Source of the DNA: DSWT01 sp035415725
GTDB lineage: Bacteria > Chloroflexota > Anaerolineae > B4-G1 > SLSP01
Assembly: GCA_035415725.1 (NCBI GenBank)
Contig: DAOOGN010000010.1
Span: 1-58,444, forward strand
Direction of reading: 5' to 3'
Length of the DNA: 58,444 bases
Both the position numbers and the translations under genes were made by a program. The notes beneath the pieces are model-generated. The model searched no databases. It saw only the letters and a program-made list of their open reading frames with translations, and was not told where the DNA came from. Shown piece after piece: positions 28,496 through 37,298 of this stretch (positions are counted from its first letter, which is position 1; the number at the start of each line of letters is the position of its first letter).

Positions 28496-28867
28496 ATGAT
28501 TCAGTCAGAAACGCGGTTAAAGGTTGCAGATAATACAGGAGCGCAAGAGATTCTTTGTATTCGGGTGTTGGGCGGATCACGACGGCGCTACGGCACCATT
28601 GGCGATTCCATTATGGCGGCGGTGAAGTCCGCCACCCCGACGGCCTCGGTCAAGAAGGGTGAGGTGGTGCGCGCGGTGATCGTGCGGGTGGCCAAAGAAT
28701 ATCGTCGTCCCGATGGCTCTTATATTCGTTTTGACGATAATGCGGCGGTGATTCTGGATGAGACGGGGCTAAATCCCCGCGGAACCCGCATTTTTGGGCC
28801 GGTGGCGCGCGAGCTGCGTGAAAAGGGCTTCATGAAAATCGTCTCCCTGGCGCCTGAAGTATTGTAG
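28496..28867 (+). CDS. rplN: 50S ribosomal protein L14
   Basis: A 123-residue subunit-interface protein. MIQSETRLKVADNTGAQE and FDDNAAVILDETGLNPRGTRIFGPVARELR are diagnostic. ATG 28496 follows AAGGAGC. Confidence 0.97.
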   Translation: MIQSETRLKVADNTGAQEILCIRVLGGSRRRYGTIGDSIMAAVKSATPTASVKKGEVVRAVIVRVAKEYRRPDGSYIRFDDNAAVILDETGLNPRGTRIFGPVARELREKGFMKIVSLAPEVL

Positions 28868-28888
28868 AACCGCTGATGAGGTATAAAG

Positions 28889-29209
28889 ATGAATCGTATA
28901 AAAAAAGGTGATACAGTCGAAGTCATCACGGGCGAAGATCGCGGGATGCAGGGTGAAGTTTTACGGGTGTTGCTCAAAGAAAACCGTGTGGTCGTCGCGC
29001 ATGTCAATATGGTCACCAAACACCAAAGCGCCCAGCGAGCCGGGCGATCTCAGATGCAAGGTGGACGAATTCAGTTCGAGGCGCCGATTAACCTCTCGAA
29101 CGTTATGCTGGTCTGCCCCAAATGCCACCAGCCGACACGGGTAGGTTACCAGGTGGTCGATGAAAAAAAAGTGCGCGTCTGTCGCAAGTGCGATGCGGTG
29201 ATTGACTAG
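28889..29209 (+). CDS. rplX: 50S ribosomal protein L24 with C-terminal zinc ribbon
   Basis: A 106-residue assembly-initiation protein. The KOW motif is KKGDTVEVITGEDRGMQGEVLRVL. The C-terminus has CPKC and CRKC pairs in a zinc-ribbon arrangement, a form found in several phyla. ATG 28889 follows GATGAGG. Confidence 0.95.
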   Translation: MNRIKKGDTVEVITGEDRGMQGEVLRVLLKENRVVVAHVNMVTKHQSAQRAGRSQMQGGRIQFEAPINLSNVMLVCPKCHQPTRVGYQVVDEKKVRVCRKCDAVID

Positions 29210-29222
29210 GAAGAAGGAAACC

Positions 29223-29759
29223 ATGCAAGAGTTACAGAAACGGTACCGTGAAGAAATTACACCGATCTTGCTCAAAGAGTTCGGTTATGACAATGTGATG
29301 CAGGTACCTCGTCTGCGCAAGGTCGTGATTAACATTGGTATGGGGGAAGCGTTGGATAACCCCAAAGCTCTTGAGTATGCCGTAGCGGACCTGCGAACGA
29401 TTGCCGGGCAGCGGCCGGTCATCACGAAAGCGCGGAAGTCGGTAGCCAACTTCAAGCTGCGCGAAGGGCGCGCCATCGGAGTTAAAGTCACCCTGCGCGG
29501 GGAAAGAATGTGGGCTTTCCTGAGTCGTCTGGTCAATGTGGCCTTGCCGCGCACGCGCGACTTTCACGGCGTGCCGGACAAGCTGGATGGACGGGGTAAT
29601 TATACCCTGGGACTGCGCGAGCAGTTAGTCTTCCCGGAAATCAGTTACGATAAAATTGATAAAATCCGTGGGTTCGAAGTGACCATTAACACGACTGCTG
29701 ACACTGACGAAGAAGCCCGCCGTCTGTTGGAGCTTCTGGGGATGCCTTTTCGGCGCTAA
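29223..29759 (+). CDS. rplE: 50S ribosomal protein L5
   Basis: A 178-residue protein that contacts 5S rRNA and P-site tRNA. RLRKVVINIGMGEA, RPVITKARKSVANFKLREG and LPRTRDFHGVPDKLDGRGNYTLGLREQLVFPEI are typical. ATG 29223 has AGGAAGGA upstream; a GTG at 29202 overlaps rplX and is less likely. Confidence 0.96.
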   Translation: MQELQKRYREEITPILLKEFGYDNVMQVPRLRKVVINIGMGEALDNPKALEYAVADLRTIAGQRPVITKARKSVANFKLREGRAIGVKVTLRGERMWAFLSRLVNVALPRTRDFHGVPDKLDGRGNYTLGLREQLVFPEISYDKIDKIRGFEVTINTTADTDEEARRLLELLGMPFRR

Positions 29760-29814
29760 GGGTTGACAATCTTGGGCTTGTGAGCGCACGAGTTTTGAAG
29801 AAGGAGTAATAAGT

Positions 29815-29997
29815 ATGGCACAAAAATCAATGCCGATTCGCGAAACCCGCCGTAAGTATAAGACACGGGTCCGTAACCGCTGCTCTCGTTGTGGACGTCC
29901 GCGGGGGTATTACCGTCGCTTTGGCTTATGCCGGATCTGTCTGCGTGAATTGGCCCTCAAGGGGGAAATCCCCGGTCTGGTTAAATCCAGTTGGTAA
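29815..29997 (+). CDS. rpsZ: 30S ribosomal protein S14, zinc-binding type Z
   Basis: The short 60-residue S14 with C23-x2-C26 and C39-x2-C42 binding zinc, as opposed to the long zinc-free type. MAQKSMPIRETRRKYKTRVRNRC fits the family. AAGGAG precedes ATG 29815. It stands in the usual S14 place between rplE and rpsH. Confidence 0.96.
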   Translation: MAQKSMPIRETRRKYKTRVRNRCSRCGRPRGYYRRFGLCRICLRELALKGEIPGLVKSSW

Positions 29998-30009
29998 TGG
30001 AGTAGAGCG

Positions 30010-30423
30010 ATGATAACAACTTCAGATCCAATTGCTGATATGCTGACACGTCTGCGCAATGCTTTAATGGTGAAGCATACGTCAGTTTCTATGCCCACGT
30101 CCAAAGTCAAGGCGGCGATTGCTAAAATCTTGAAGGATGAGGGGTATATTGAAGATTACAAGGTGCTTACAGACGAGAACATGCATCGCACGCTGGTCAT
30201 CCAACTGAAGTACCAGGGCGACTTGAAACACCAACGCTCTGTGATCACCAACCTGACACGGGTGAGTAAGCCTGGTCGACGCATCTATACGTCGGTGAAG
30301 GACATTCCCTGGGTGCGCAGTGGTATGGGAATTGCCATCCTCTCCACACCTAAGGGAGTGATTACAGGTCAGCAGGCGCGCCGGCTCAATGTCGGCGGCG
30401 AAATCATCTGCTACATCTGGTAA
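30010..30423 (+). CDS. rpsH: 30S ribosomal protein S8
   Basis: A 137-residue central-domain protein, the spc operon repressor in E. coli. DPIADMLTRLRNALMVKH at the start and STPKGVITGQQARRLNVGGEIICYIW at the end are diagnostic. ATG 30010 follows GGAGTAGAG. Confidence 0.97.
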   Translation: MITTSDPIADMLTRLRNALMVKHTSVSMPTSKVKAAIAKILKDEGYIEDYKVLTDENMHRTLVIQLKYQGDLKHQRSVITNLTRVSKPGRRIYTSVKDIPWVRSGMGIAILSTPKGVITGQQARRLNVGGEIICYIW

Positions 30424-30443
30424 AACGGGCAGGGAGGTTCATC

Positions 30444-30989
30444 GTGTCGCGGATAGGAAAATTGCCGATCCCGCTCCCGGCTGGGGTGCGGGTGCAGATT
30501 GATGGAAATAAAGTGACGGTCGCGGGGCCACAGGGTGAGTTGACGCGCGAGTTTCGTCCCGAGATGCAGATTGCGGTAGAAAAAGGGGTTTTGCGCGTGA
30601 CCCGTCCCAATGACGAACAGTCCATTAAGGCATTTCATGGCCTGACGCGCGCCCTGCTCAACAACATGGTACTCGGCGTCACGAACGGCTATAGTAAAGT
30701 GTTGGAAGTCCTGGGAACCGGCTATCGGGCTGAACTTCAGGGACAGAAATTGGTGCTGAACCTGGGATTTTCCCATCCTGTGGTCATTGAACCGCCGGCG
30801 GGGATCCAGTTTGAGGTCAACCCCCGCACCAGCACCGTTACGGTGAAAGGCTGTGATAAGGAAGCCGTTGGGCGAGTTGCGGCGGAGATTCGTGGCTGGC
30901 GTCCTGTAGAGCCGTATCTGGGCAAAGGCATCCGCTATCAGGGTGAACGGGTGCGCCGCAAAGCGGGTAAGGCCGGTAAAGCCAAGTAG
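30444..30989 (+). CDS. rplF: 50S ribosomal protein L6
   Basis: A 181-residue protein near the sarcin-ricin loop. SRIGKLPIPLPAGV at the start and EIRGWRPVEPYLGKGIRYQGERVRRKAGK at the end are typical. The start is GTG 30444 after GGGAGG. Confidence 0.96.
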   Translation: MSRIGKLPIPLPAGVRVQIDGNKVTVAGPQGELTREFRPEMQIAVEKGVLRVTRPNDEQSIKAFHGLTRALLNNMVLGVTNGYSKVLEVLGTGYRAELQGQKLVLNLGFSHPVVIEPPAGIQFEVNPRTSTVTVKGCDKEAVGRVAAEIRGWRPVEPYLGKGIRYQGERVRRKAGKAGKAK

Positions 30990-31038
30990 CGTGGATAACG
31001 TGATAGTGAAAAACGTGGAACTGAGGGTAAAGTAAAAC

Positions 31039-31407
31039 ATGAAACCAGAAATCGATCGTAGTAAAGCCCGACTGCGGCGTCAAGCTCACATCCGCAAAAC
31101 GGTGAAGGGCACGCCAGAACGTCCACGTCTGAGCGTCTTCCGTAGCCTGAATCACATTTATGCGCAGATTATCGACGATAATGCAGGCTGTACATTGGCT
31201 GCGGCCTCGACGGTGGATCAGGCCATTCGTGAGCGGGTCGTTGAAATGACGAAGACCGAGCAGGCGCGGGTCGTGGGCGAAGTCGTCGCTGAACGGGCAT
31301 TGTCCAAAGGGATTAAAAGTGTTGTCTTCGACCGGGGCGGTTACAAGTATCACGGTCGGGTGAAAGCTCTCGCCGAGGCTGCTCGTAAGGCGGGTCTGGA
31401 TTTCTAA
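31039..31407 (+). CDS. rplR: 50S ribosomal protein L18
   Basis: A 122-residue protein that brings 5S rRNA to the ribosome. RPRLSVFRSLNHIYAQIIDD and VVFDRGGYKYHGRVKALAEAARKAGLDF are diagnostic. It is separated from rplF by 49 bp. Confidence 0.96.
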   Translation: MKPEIDRSKARLRRQAHIRKTVKGTPERPRLSVFRSLNHIYAQIIDDNAGCTLAAASTVDQAIRERVVEMTKTEQARVVGEVVAERALSKGIKSVVFDRGGYKYHGRVKALAEAARKAGLDF

Positions 31408-31446
31408 TGACGGCTGCGCCTGAGTCGCGCCCGGCAGGAGGAGATT

Positions 31447-31992
31447 ATGGAGGAATCACGACAAGATCGTAGACCGGTGGTTAAAGACGAACAGGAAGAA
31501 CTGGATGAGCGTGTCGTCGACATTACGCGGGTGGCGAAAGTTGTTAAGGGGGGGCGCACTTTCCACTTCCGTGTGGTTGCCGTCGTGGGGGATAACAAAG
31601 GGCAGGTCGGGCTGGGCATTGGCAAAGCCCGGACGGTGCCCGATGCCATTGAGAAGGCGACAGAACGTGCCCGTCGCGCTATGCACACGATACCGCTGGA
31701 AGGCACCACGATTCCGCACGACGTCGTCGGGCGTTGCGGCGGCGCAAAAGTCTTGTTGCGTCCGGCGAACAAAGGTACGGGCGTCATCGCCGGCGGCGGG
31801 GTGCGCGCCGTTTTGGAGGCGGCGGGTATTCATGACATCTTGACCAAATCTCAAGGCAGCGCCACGGCCGTCAATGTCGTTCAAGCCACGATGCAGGCTC
31901 TGGATCAGTTGCGTTGGGTTGAGGAACTGGCTAAAGAGCGTGGCAAACCGGTGGCCGAAGTGATGCCTTTCTGGCGAAGGAGAGAGGCGTAA
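31447..31992 (+). CDS. rpsE: 30S ribosomal protein S5
   Basis: A 181-residue accuracy-related protein. RVAKVVKGGRTFHFRVVAVVGDNKGQVGLGIGKA is the N-terminal domain core and GVRAVLEAAGIHDILTKSQGS the C-terminal one. AGGAGGAG lies before ATG 31447. It overlaps rpmD by one base. Confidence 0.97.
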   Translation: MEESRQDRRPVVKDEQEELDERVVDITRVAKVVKGGRTFHFRVVAVVGDNKGQVGLGIGKARTVPDAIEKATERARRAMHTIPLEGTTIPHDVVGRCGGAKVLLRPANKGTGVIAGGGVRAVLEAAGIHDILTKSQGSATAVNVVQATMQALDQLRWVEELAKERGKPVAEVMPFWRRREA

Positions 31993-32180
31993 TGGCTAAA
32001 ATGTTGCGTATTACATTAGTGCGTAGCCCCATCGGCTATTCCCTGCGGCAGAAGCACATCGTGCAGGCATTAGGATTACGGAAATTGCATCAGGTGGTCG
32101 AACGTCCGGATAATCCTGCTGTGCGTGGCATGGTGAACAAGATTTCGCACATGCTGCGGGTCGAGGAAGTCGAGGCATAG
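31992..32180 (+). CDS. rpmD: 50S ribosomal protein L30
   Basis: A 62-residue protein. LRITLVRSPIGYSLRQKHIVQALGLRKLHQVVERPDNPAVRGMVNKI fits the whole family. It starts in the TAATG shared with the rpsE stop. Confidence 0.95.
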   Translation: MAKMLRITLVRSPIGYSLRQKHIVQALGLRKLHQVVERPDNPAVRGMVNKISHMLRVEEVEA

Positions 32181-32196
32181 GGTGGAGGATAGCGTT

Positions 32197-32679
32197 ATGA
32201 AGTTACAAGATTTACATCCTGCCGCGGGAGCCAAGAAGTCGCGCAAGCGTGTGGGGCGTGGCATCGCCGCCGGACAAGGCAAAACGGCGGGACGGGGCAC
32301 CAAAGGACAAAAAGCCCGCGCCGGTAAGGGGATGGGACCATACTTTGAAGGTGGACAACTTCCTCTGGTGCGCAAGATCCCCTTTGTGCGCGGTTATAAG
32401 TTCTTCAACCCGTATAAAGTTGAATTTGTGCCGGTGAATCTGGCACAACTCGCTGAACGTTTTGCGGCTGAGGCGGTGGTCTCGCCGGAGACTTTAGCTG
32501 CGGCGGGGTTGATCAAACACGCTGACGACCGGGTTGTCGTGCTGGCTGAGGGCGAGATCGCATGCCCGTTGAAGGTGTCTGCTCATCGCATCTCGGCGGC
32601 AGCGCGCGCCAAGATCGAGGCTGCGGGGGGAACGGTAGAACTCTTGCCGTGGACCAGAGGCGGCTATCGTACTCGTTGA
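32197..32679 (+). CDS. rplO: 50S ribosomal protein L15
   Basis: A 160-residue protein. MKLQDLHPAAGAKKSRKRVGRG and GRGTKGQKARAG are the glycine-rich N-terminal signature, and SAHRISAAARAKIEAAGGTVELL is the C-terminal one. ATG 32197 has GGTGGAGG upstream; GTG 32182 would add five residues without support. Confidence 0.96.
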   Translation: MKLQDLHPAAGAKKSRKRVGRGIAAGQGKTAGRGTKGQKARAGKGMGPYFEGGQLPLVRKIPFVRGYKFFNPYKVEFVPVNLAQLAERFAAEAVVSPETLAAAGLIKHADDRVVVLAEGEIACPLKVSAHRISAAARAKIEAAGGTVELLPWTRGGYRTR

Positions 32680-32722
32680 TCGGTGTAGGCTGGTGTAACT
32701 TAGGCTCTGACGGAGGCTAGTG

Positions 32723-34054
32723 ATGATTGAGGCCCTGCGTAATGCGTTCAAACTTCCTGATCTGCGCCGGCGGATTTTCTATACGCTGTTGATTCTCGTT
32801 ATCTTCCGTATGGCGTCGAACATCCCCGTCCCCGGCGTTGACCGTCTGGCGTTGAAAGAATTCTTTGACTCGGCCAAGACGGGAAGCGCAACAGCAGGAT
32901 TAGGACAGTTCGCCAATCTCTTGGACTTGCTGTCGGGTGGGGCTGTGTCGAACTTCTCGGTGCTGGCTGCCGGGGTCTACCCTTACGTGACGGCGCAGAT
33001 TGTTTTGCAGTTGCTTCTGCCGATCTTCCCGAAATGGGAACAGCGGATCAAAGAAGAGGGCGAAGAGGGTCAGCGCAAGATGAACCAGTGGACCTTCTAC
33101 CTGACGGTGCCCCTGGCGGTTTTGTCGGCCTATGGGCAGGCCCAACTCTTCAGTTCGGCGACAATTGCGACACGCCCTATCCTGCCATCATTTGGGTGGG
33201 GAGCGGATAAAATTTTACCCACGATCACCCTGCTGGTCACGATGACCGCCGGTACCATGTTTGCCGTCTGGTTAGGGGAGTTGATCTCTGAACAGGGCAT
33301 CGGCAACGGCTTGTCGTTGATTATCTTCGGCGGCATCGTCTCGCGGGTGCCTTCCAGCTTCCGCAGCATCTGGGAGAGCGATGGGGCCGTCGGTATCTTC
33401 ATCTATCTGCTGATCTTGGTGGGGACGATCCTCTTCATTGTCTTCGTCCAGGATGGTGAACGGCGGATCAAAGTCCAATATGGCAAGCGTGTCCGGGGGA
33501 TGAAACAGTATGGGGGTGGCAGCACCTATATCCCCTTGAAGATTAACACGGCCGGCATGATCCCGTTGATCTTTGCCCAGTCCATTTTGGCCTTCCCGGC
33601 GGTGGTGGCGCAGTTCTTTCTCAACAATACCAATCCTTCGGTGAGCAAATTTGCGAATGATGTCGTGCAGTTTTTCGGTGGAAATAGTGTCTGGTATGCT
33701 CCGTTGTACTTTTTAGCGGTGTTCGGTCTAACCTACTTCTATACTTTCGTGATGATTGAGCAACAGAACCTGCCGGAGATGCTGCAAAAACAAGGCGGCT
33801 TTATCCCTGGCATCCGTCCGGGGAAGAAGACAGAGGAATACATCCTCTCGATTTACAAGCGCATTACTTTAGTCGGCGCTCTGTTCCTGGGCATCGTCGC
33901 CGTTTTGCCCTACATTGTAGGACTCTTTATGAATTCACGGCAGATGCTCATTCAAAGTTCGGGCTTGCTCATCGTTGTCGGCACGGTGATGGATACGGCG
34001 CGGCAGTTAGAAGCGCAATTGCTGATGCGCAACTACGAAGGCTTCCTGCGCTAA
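32723..34054 (+). CDS. secY: Preprotein translocase subunit SecY
   Basis: The 443-residue central channel of the Sec translocon with ten membrane helices. IPVPGVDRLALKEFF, the plug-region LSGGAVSNFSVLAAGVYPYVTAQI and the cytoplasmic loops PGIRPGKKTEEY and YGKRVRG are present. GGAGG lies 6 bp before ATG 32723. Normally adk, map and infA follow; here a 116-bp gap leads directly to rpmJ. Confidence 0.96.
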   Translation: MIEALRNAFKLPDLRRRIFYTLLILVIFRMASNIPVPGVDRLALKEFFDSAKTGSATAGLGQFANLLDLLSGGAVSNFSVLAAGVYPYVTAQIVLQLLLPIFPKWEQRIKEEGEEGQRKMNQWTFYLTVPLAVLSAYGQAQLFSSATIATRPILPSFGWGADKILPTITLLVTMTAGTMFAVWLGELISEQGIGNGLSLIIFGGIVSRVPSSFRSIWESDGAVGIFIYLLILVGTILFIVFVQDGERRIKVQYGKRVRGMKQYGGGSTYIPLKINTAGMIPLIFAQSILAFPAVVAQFFLNNTNPSVSKFANDVVQFFGGNSVWYAPLYFLAVFGLTYFYTFVMIEQQNLPEMLQKQGGFIPGIRPGKKTEEYILSIYKRITLVGALFLGIVAVLPYIVGLFMNSRQMLIQSSGLLIVVGTVMDTARQLEAQLLMRNYEGFLR

Positions 34055-34063
34055 AAAGTGTGG

Positions 34064-34069
34064 TATAAT
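34064..34069 (+). promoter_or_regulatory. Extended -10 promoter before rpmJ
   Basis: TATAAT preceded by TGTGG forms an extended -10 (TGG-TATAAT) as at 14494 and 18595. The -35 is weak (TTCCTG, 34043). It starts inside the last codons of secY and would drive rpmJ-rpsM-rpsK-rpsD-rpoA onward from about 34076. Confidence 0.6.
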
Positions 34070-34170
34070 GAAAGACTGTGTATTTTACCTGGGAGCACCT
34101 GAGAACCTGTTGCTGATAGAGGGCCTCGTCTGAAATTATAAAACCCGGTAGTCAAGAAGGAGTAGAAATC

Positions 34171-34284
34171 ATGAAAGTATCACCATCTGTGAAACGGCGT
34201 TGTCCGAAATGCAAAATCATTCGGCGGCGGGGTGTTGTGCGGGTGATCTGCGATAACCCTAAACATAAGCAGCGTCAAGGGTAG
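34171..34284 (+). CDS. rpmJ: 50S ribosomal protein L36
   Basis: A 37-residue zinc protein with C11-x2-C14, C27 and H32 as ligands (MKVSPSVKRRCPKC, VICDNPKHKQRQG). It is the zinc-binding form. AAGGAGTAG precedes ATG 34171. It begins the alpha-type operon, without infA before it. Confidence 0.96.
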   Translation: MKVSPSVKRRCPKCKIIRRRGVVRVICDNPKHKQRQG

Positions 34285-34326
34285 TTTGACCCTTTTGGTC
34301 GACTTTGAGGAGGCTGGAAAGAAACT

Positions 34327-34716
34327 ATGGCACGTATAGCAGGGGTTGACCTGCCGCGCAATAAACATATCGAGATCGGTCTGACGTATATCTACGGCAT
34401 TGGTCGCAGAACCAGCAGTGAGATTTTGGAGAAAGCGGGGGTCGATGGGCATAAGCGCGACACGGATCTCACCGAAGCCGAACTGACCGCTATCCGTGAT
34501 GTCATTGATCGCGAGTATGTCGTTGAAGGCGACTTGCGCCGTGAAGTGCAGATGAACATCAAGCGGCTTATCGAAATAGGTTCCTATCGCGGGTTACGCC
34601 ATCGTCACAACTTGCCGGTGCGCGGTCAGCGCACTCGGACCAACGCCCGCACCAAGCGTGGTCCCAAGAAAACAGTTCCCGGGCGCGGTCGGCGGCGTGG
34701 CTCGAAGAAGAAGTAA
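34327..34716 (+). CDS. rpsM: 30S ribosomal protein S13
   Basis: A 129-residue head protein contacting P-site tRNA. ARIAGVDLPRNKHIEIGLTYIYGIG and YRGLRHRHNLPVRGQRTRTNARTKRG are diagnostic. The tail is strongly basic (GRGRRRGSKKK). Preceded by GAGGAGG. Confidence 0.97.
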   Translation: MARIAGVDLPRNKHIEIGLTYIYGIGRRTSSEILEKAGVDGHKRDTDLTEAELTAIRDVIDREYVVEGDLRREVQMNIKRLIEIGSYRGLRHRHNLPVRGQRTRTNARTKRGPKKTVPGRGRRRGSKKK

Positions 34717-34777
34717 GCCTCAAACGGCAGAGAGGGTTGCTATTCTGGAGTGCATTTAAGGAGATGAGGAGGATTTT

Positions 34778-35182
34778 ATGGCTAAACGTTCAACTCGCAG
34801 CGCGCGGAAAACAGCTCGACGTATCAAGCGCAATGTGCCTCGCGGTTGCGTGTATATCAACACGACGTTTAATAACACCATCATTACCGTGACGGATGCT
34901 CAGGGTGACGTCATACGCTGGAACAGCGCCGGCGCCGCCGGGTTTAAGGGCACGCGAAAAAGCACGCCTTTTGCCGCGCGGGTAGCCGCAGAAAAAGTGG
35001 CAAAAGATGCGATCGATAACGACGGGTTGCAGGAAGTCGATGTTTTTGTCAAAGGCGCCGGGCCAGGGCGTGAAGCTTCACTGCGCGCGTTAGCGGCGGT
35101 TGGACTGCGAGTGCGTTCGATTGTCGATACGACTCCCATTCCTCACAATGGATGTCGCCCGCCCAAGAAGCGGCGTGTATAA
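34778..35182 (+). CDS. rpsK: 30S ribosomal protein S11
   Basis: A 134-residue platform protein. YINTTFNNTIITVTDAQGDVI and the C-terminal TPIPHNGCRPPKKRRV are diagnostic. Preceded by GGAGATGAGGAGG. Confidence 0.97.
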   Translation: MAKRSTRSARKTARRIKRNVPRGCVYINTTFNNTIITVTDAQGDVIRWNSAGAAGFKGTRKSTPFAARVAAEKVAKDAIDNDGLQEVDVFVKGAGPGREASLRALAAVGLRVRSIVDTTPIPHNGCRPPKKRRV

Positions 35183-35218
35183 GTCGACGAAAGTCGAAAG
35201 AAGGCATAAGGAGAAGTT

Positions 35219-35857
35219 ATGGCGAGATATATAGGTCCTTCGTGCAAGCTTTGTCGACGAGAAGGGATGAAGCTCTACCTCAAAGGAGACAAGTGTTATG
35301 CCCAAAAATGTCCCTTTGAGCAGCGTGCTTACCCACCGGGTCAGCACGGTAAAGAGACTGCCTTTCGCCGGCGCAAGTTGTCTGACTATGCTATGCAGTT
35401 GCGCGAGAAACAGAAAGCGCGTCAGATTTATGGGATACTGGAACGACAGTTCCGCCGTTATTACCGCGAAGCGCAACGTCGTCCCGGTTTGACGGGCGAA
35501 AATTTGCTGGCCATGTTAGAAAGCCGGTTGGACAACGTGGTTTATCGGCTGGGCCTGGCCGACTCCCGCGCCCACGCGCGTCAGTTGGTGGAACATGGAC
35601 ACTTTATGGTCAATGGGCGTGTGACCGATATCCCGGCTTTCCTGGTGCATCCTACCGATTTGGTCAGTGTACGACCGGAAAGTCGCCGGGCGAAGTACTT
35701 TAAGGAGCGTAAAGAGCTTCTCGGAAAACGTGAGGTTCCCGCCTGGTTAAGTCTGGATGCCGAAACTCTGGACGGCCGGGTGTTGGCGCTGCCGACACGT
35801 CAAGAAATTGATGTCCCGGTTGAAGAGCACTTAATCGTTGAGTTCTACTCACGCTAA
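35219..35857 (+). CDS. rpsD: 30S ribosomal protein S4, zinc-binding form
   Basis: A 212-residue primary assembly protein. The N-terminus has C9, C12, C26 and C31, the zinc-binding arrangement. The S4 RNA-binding domain is LESRLDNVVYRLGLADSRAHARQLVEHGHFMVNGR. AAGGAGAAG precedes ATG 35219. It lies directly before rpoA, the usual order. Confidence 0.97.
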   Translation: MARYIGPSCKLCRREGMKLYLKGDKCYAQKCPFEQRAYPPGQHGKETAFRRRKLSDYAMQLREKQKARQIYGILERQFRRYYREAQRRPGLTGENLLAMLESRLDNVVYRLGLADSRAHARQLVEHGHFMVNGRVTDIPAFLVHPTDLVSVRPESRRAKYFKERKELLGKREVPAWLSLDAETLDGRVLALPTRQEIDVPVEEHLIVEFYSR

Positions 35858-35875
35858 CAGCAGACAGGAGGCAAC

Positions 35876-36835
35876 GTGTTAACAGCGCCGGTTCTGCCGA
35901 AAGTAGAGGTGGAAGTAAATGCTCAACAGTATGGGCGCTACATCATTAGCCCGCTGGAGAGCGGTTATGGGGTGACGCTCGGCAATTCCTTGCGGCGAGT
36001 GCTGCTTTCCTCGCTGGAAGGAGCCGCGATCACAGCCATGCGTATCACGGATATCCCGCATGAATTCACGGCGATTCCCGGCGTGCGGGAAGACGTGATT
36101 CAGGTGATGCTAAGACTCAAGCAGGTGCGGCTTTCATTGGAAGGCGAAGGTCCCCAGTACATGACACTGCGTATCGAAGGGGCAGGCGTGGTCACGGCAG
36201 GAGACCTCATCGCTCCACCGGAGATCGAAATCCTGAATCCTGACCTTTACCTGTTCACCGTGGACAACGATGAAACCCACCTGGACTTTGAGTTCACCGT
36301 GGAGAATGGGCGCGGTTATGCCCCGGCAGAGGGACGGGGGCGCATGCCTATAGGAATGCTACCGGTGGATGCTATCTTCAGTCCGGTACGCCGGGTGAAC
36401 TTTCGAGTGGTTCCGGCGCGCGTTGGGCAGTTGACCAACTATGATCGATTGATCATCGACATCTGGACCGATGGCCGTATAACTCCCTTCGAGGCTTTGA
36501 AAGAATCGGCGCGGATGCTGGTTACGCACTTACGTTTGATCGCCGGGGCCGAGATAGAAGAGGAAGTTGAATCTGCTGCGGATTTGCAAAAAGGGACCAT
36601 TCCAGCCCAGGCTTATGCCATCCCTATCGAAGACCTGGGACTGGGGGTGCGCGTCTATAACGCCCTTAAGCGCACGGGGATCTCGAATGTCGGTGAAGTG
36701 CTCGAGATGCTGGCGCGGGGTCGGGATGCTATGTTGTCCATCCGTAACTTCGGTGAGAAGTCATTTGATGAGTTAATCGCACAATTAACCCTTAAAGGGT
36801 TCTGGACAGAAACAACGGAAATGGAAGTTGTTTAA
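35876..36835 (+). CDS. rpoA: DNA-directed RNA polymerase alpha subunit
   Basis: A 319-residue subunit that nucleates assembly and contacts activators. The N-terminal domain shows PLESGYGVTLGNSLRRVLLSSLEGAAI; the C-terminal domain (from about 245) shows PIEDLGLGVRVYNALKRTGISNVGEVLEM and LSIRNFGEKSFDEL. The start is GTG 35876 after CAGGAGG. Confidence 0.97.
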   Translation: MLTAPVLPKVEVEVNAQQYGRYIISPLESGYGVTLGNSLRRVLLSSLEGAAITAMRITDIPHEFTAIPGVREDVIQVMLRLKQVRLSLEGEGPQYMTLRIEGAGVVTAGDLIAPPEIEILNPDLYLFTVDNDETHLDFEFTVENGRGYAPAEGRGRMPIGMLPVDAIFSPVRRVNFRVVPARVGQLTNYDRLIIDIWTDGRITPFEALKESARMLVTHLRLIAGAEIEEEVESAADLQKGTIPAQAYAIPIEDLGLGVRVYNALKRTGISNVGEVLEMLARGRDAMLSIRNFGEKSFDELIAQLTLKGFWTETTEMEVV

Positions 36836-36867
36836 CCTGTCCGAACGTATAGCCAGGAGGTTGAAGT

Positions 36868-37254
36868 ATGCGACATCGCGTCGCGGGTAAAAAATTGAGT
36901 CGCCCCGTGGGGCAGCGGACCGCATTACGCCGCAATTTGGTGACGGAGCTGTTCCGTTATGACCACATCCGTACCACACGGGCGAAGGCGGAAGCAGTGC
37001 AGGGACAGGCCGAGAAGTTGATTACGTTAGCCAAGCATGGCCTGATCGACGGGGAGGTGGATCCGTCCAAAGAGCTTCACGCGCGGCGTTTAGCGGCTGC
37101 GCGCCTGAATGATCCTGCGGTGGTGCAGAAGTTGTTTAATACCATTGCGCCCCAGTATCGAGATCGTCCGGGAGGATATACTCAGATGTTGAAACTGGGA
37201 ATGCGCAAGGGCGATGCTGCCCAGATCGTACTTTTAAAACTGGTCGAGGAATAG
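36868..37254 (+). CDS. rplQ: 50S ribosomal protein L17
   Basis: A 128-residue protein. MRHRVAGKKLSRPVGQRTALRRNLVTELFRYDHIRTT is the family signature and GGYTQMLKLGMRKGDAAQIVLLKLVE closes it. Preceded by CAGGAGG; it directly follows rpoA as usual. Confidence 0.97.
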   Translation: MRHRVAGKKLSRPVGQRTALRRNLVTELFRYDHIRTTRAKAEAVQGQAEKLITLAKHGLIDGEVDPSKELHARRLAAARLNDPAVVQKLFNTIAPQYRDRPGGYTQMLKLGMRKGDAAQIVLLKLVEE

Positions 37255-37298
37255 CGCGGAGAACGTTCCGGCATGGGTCGCCCGCGAGGTGCAGAACC

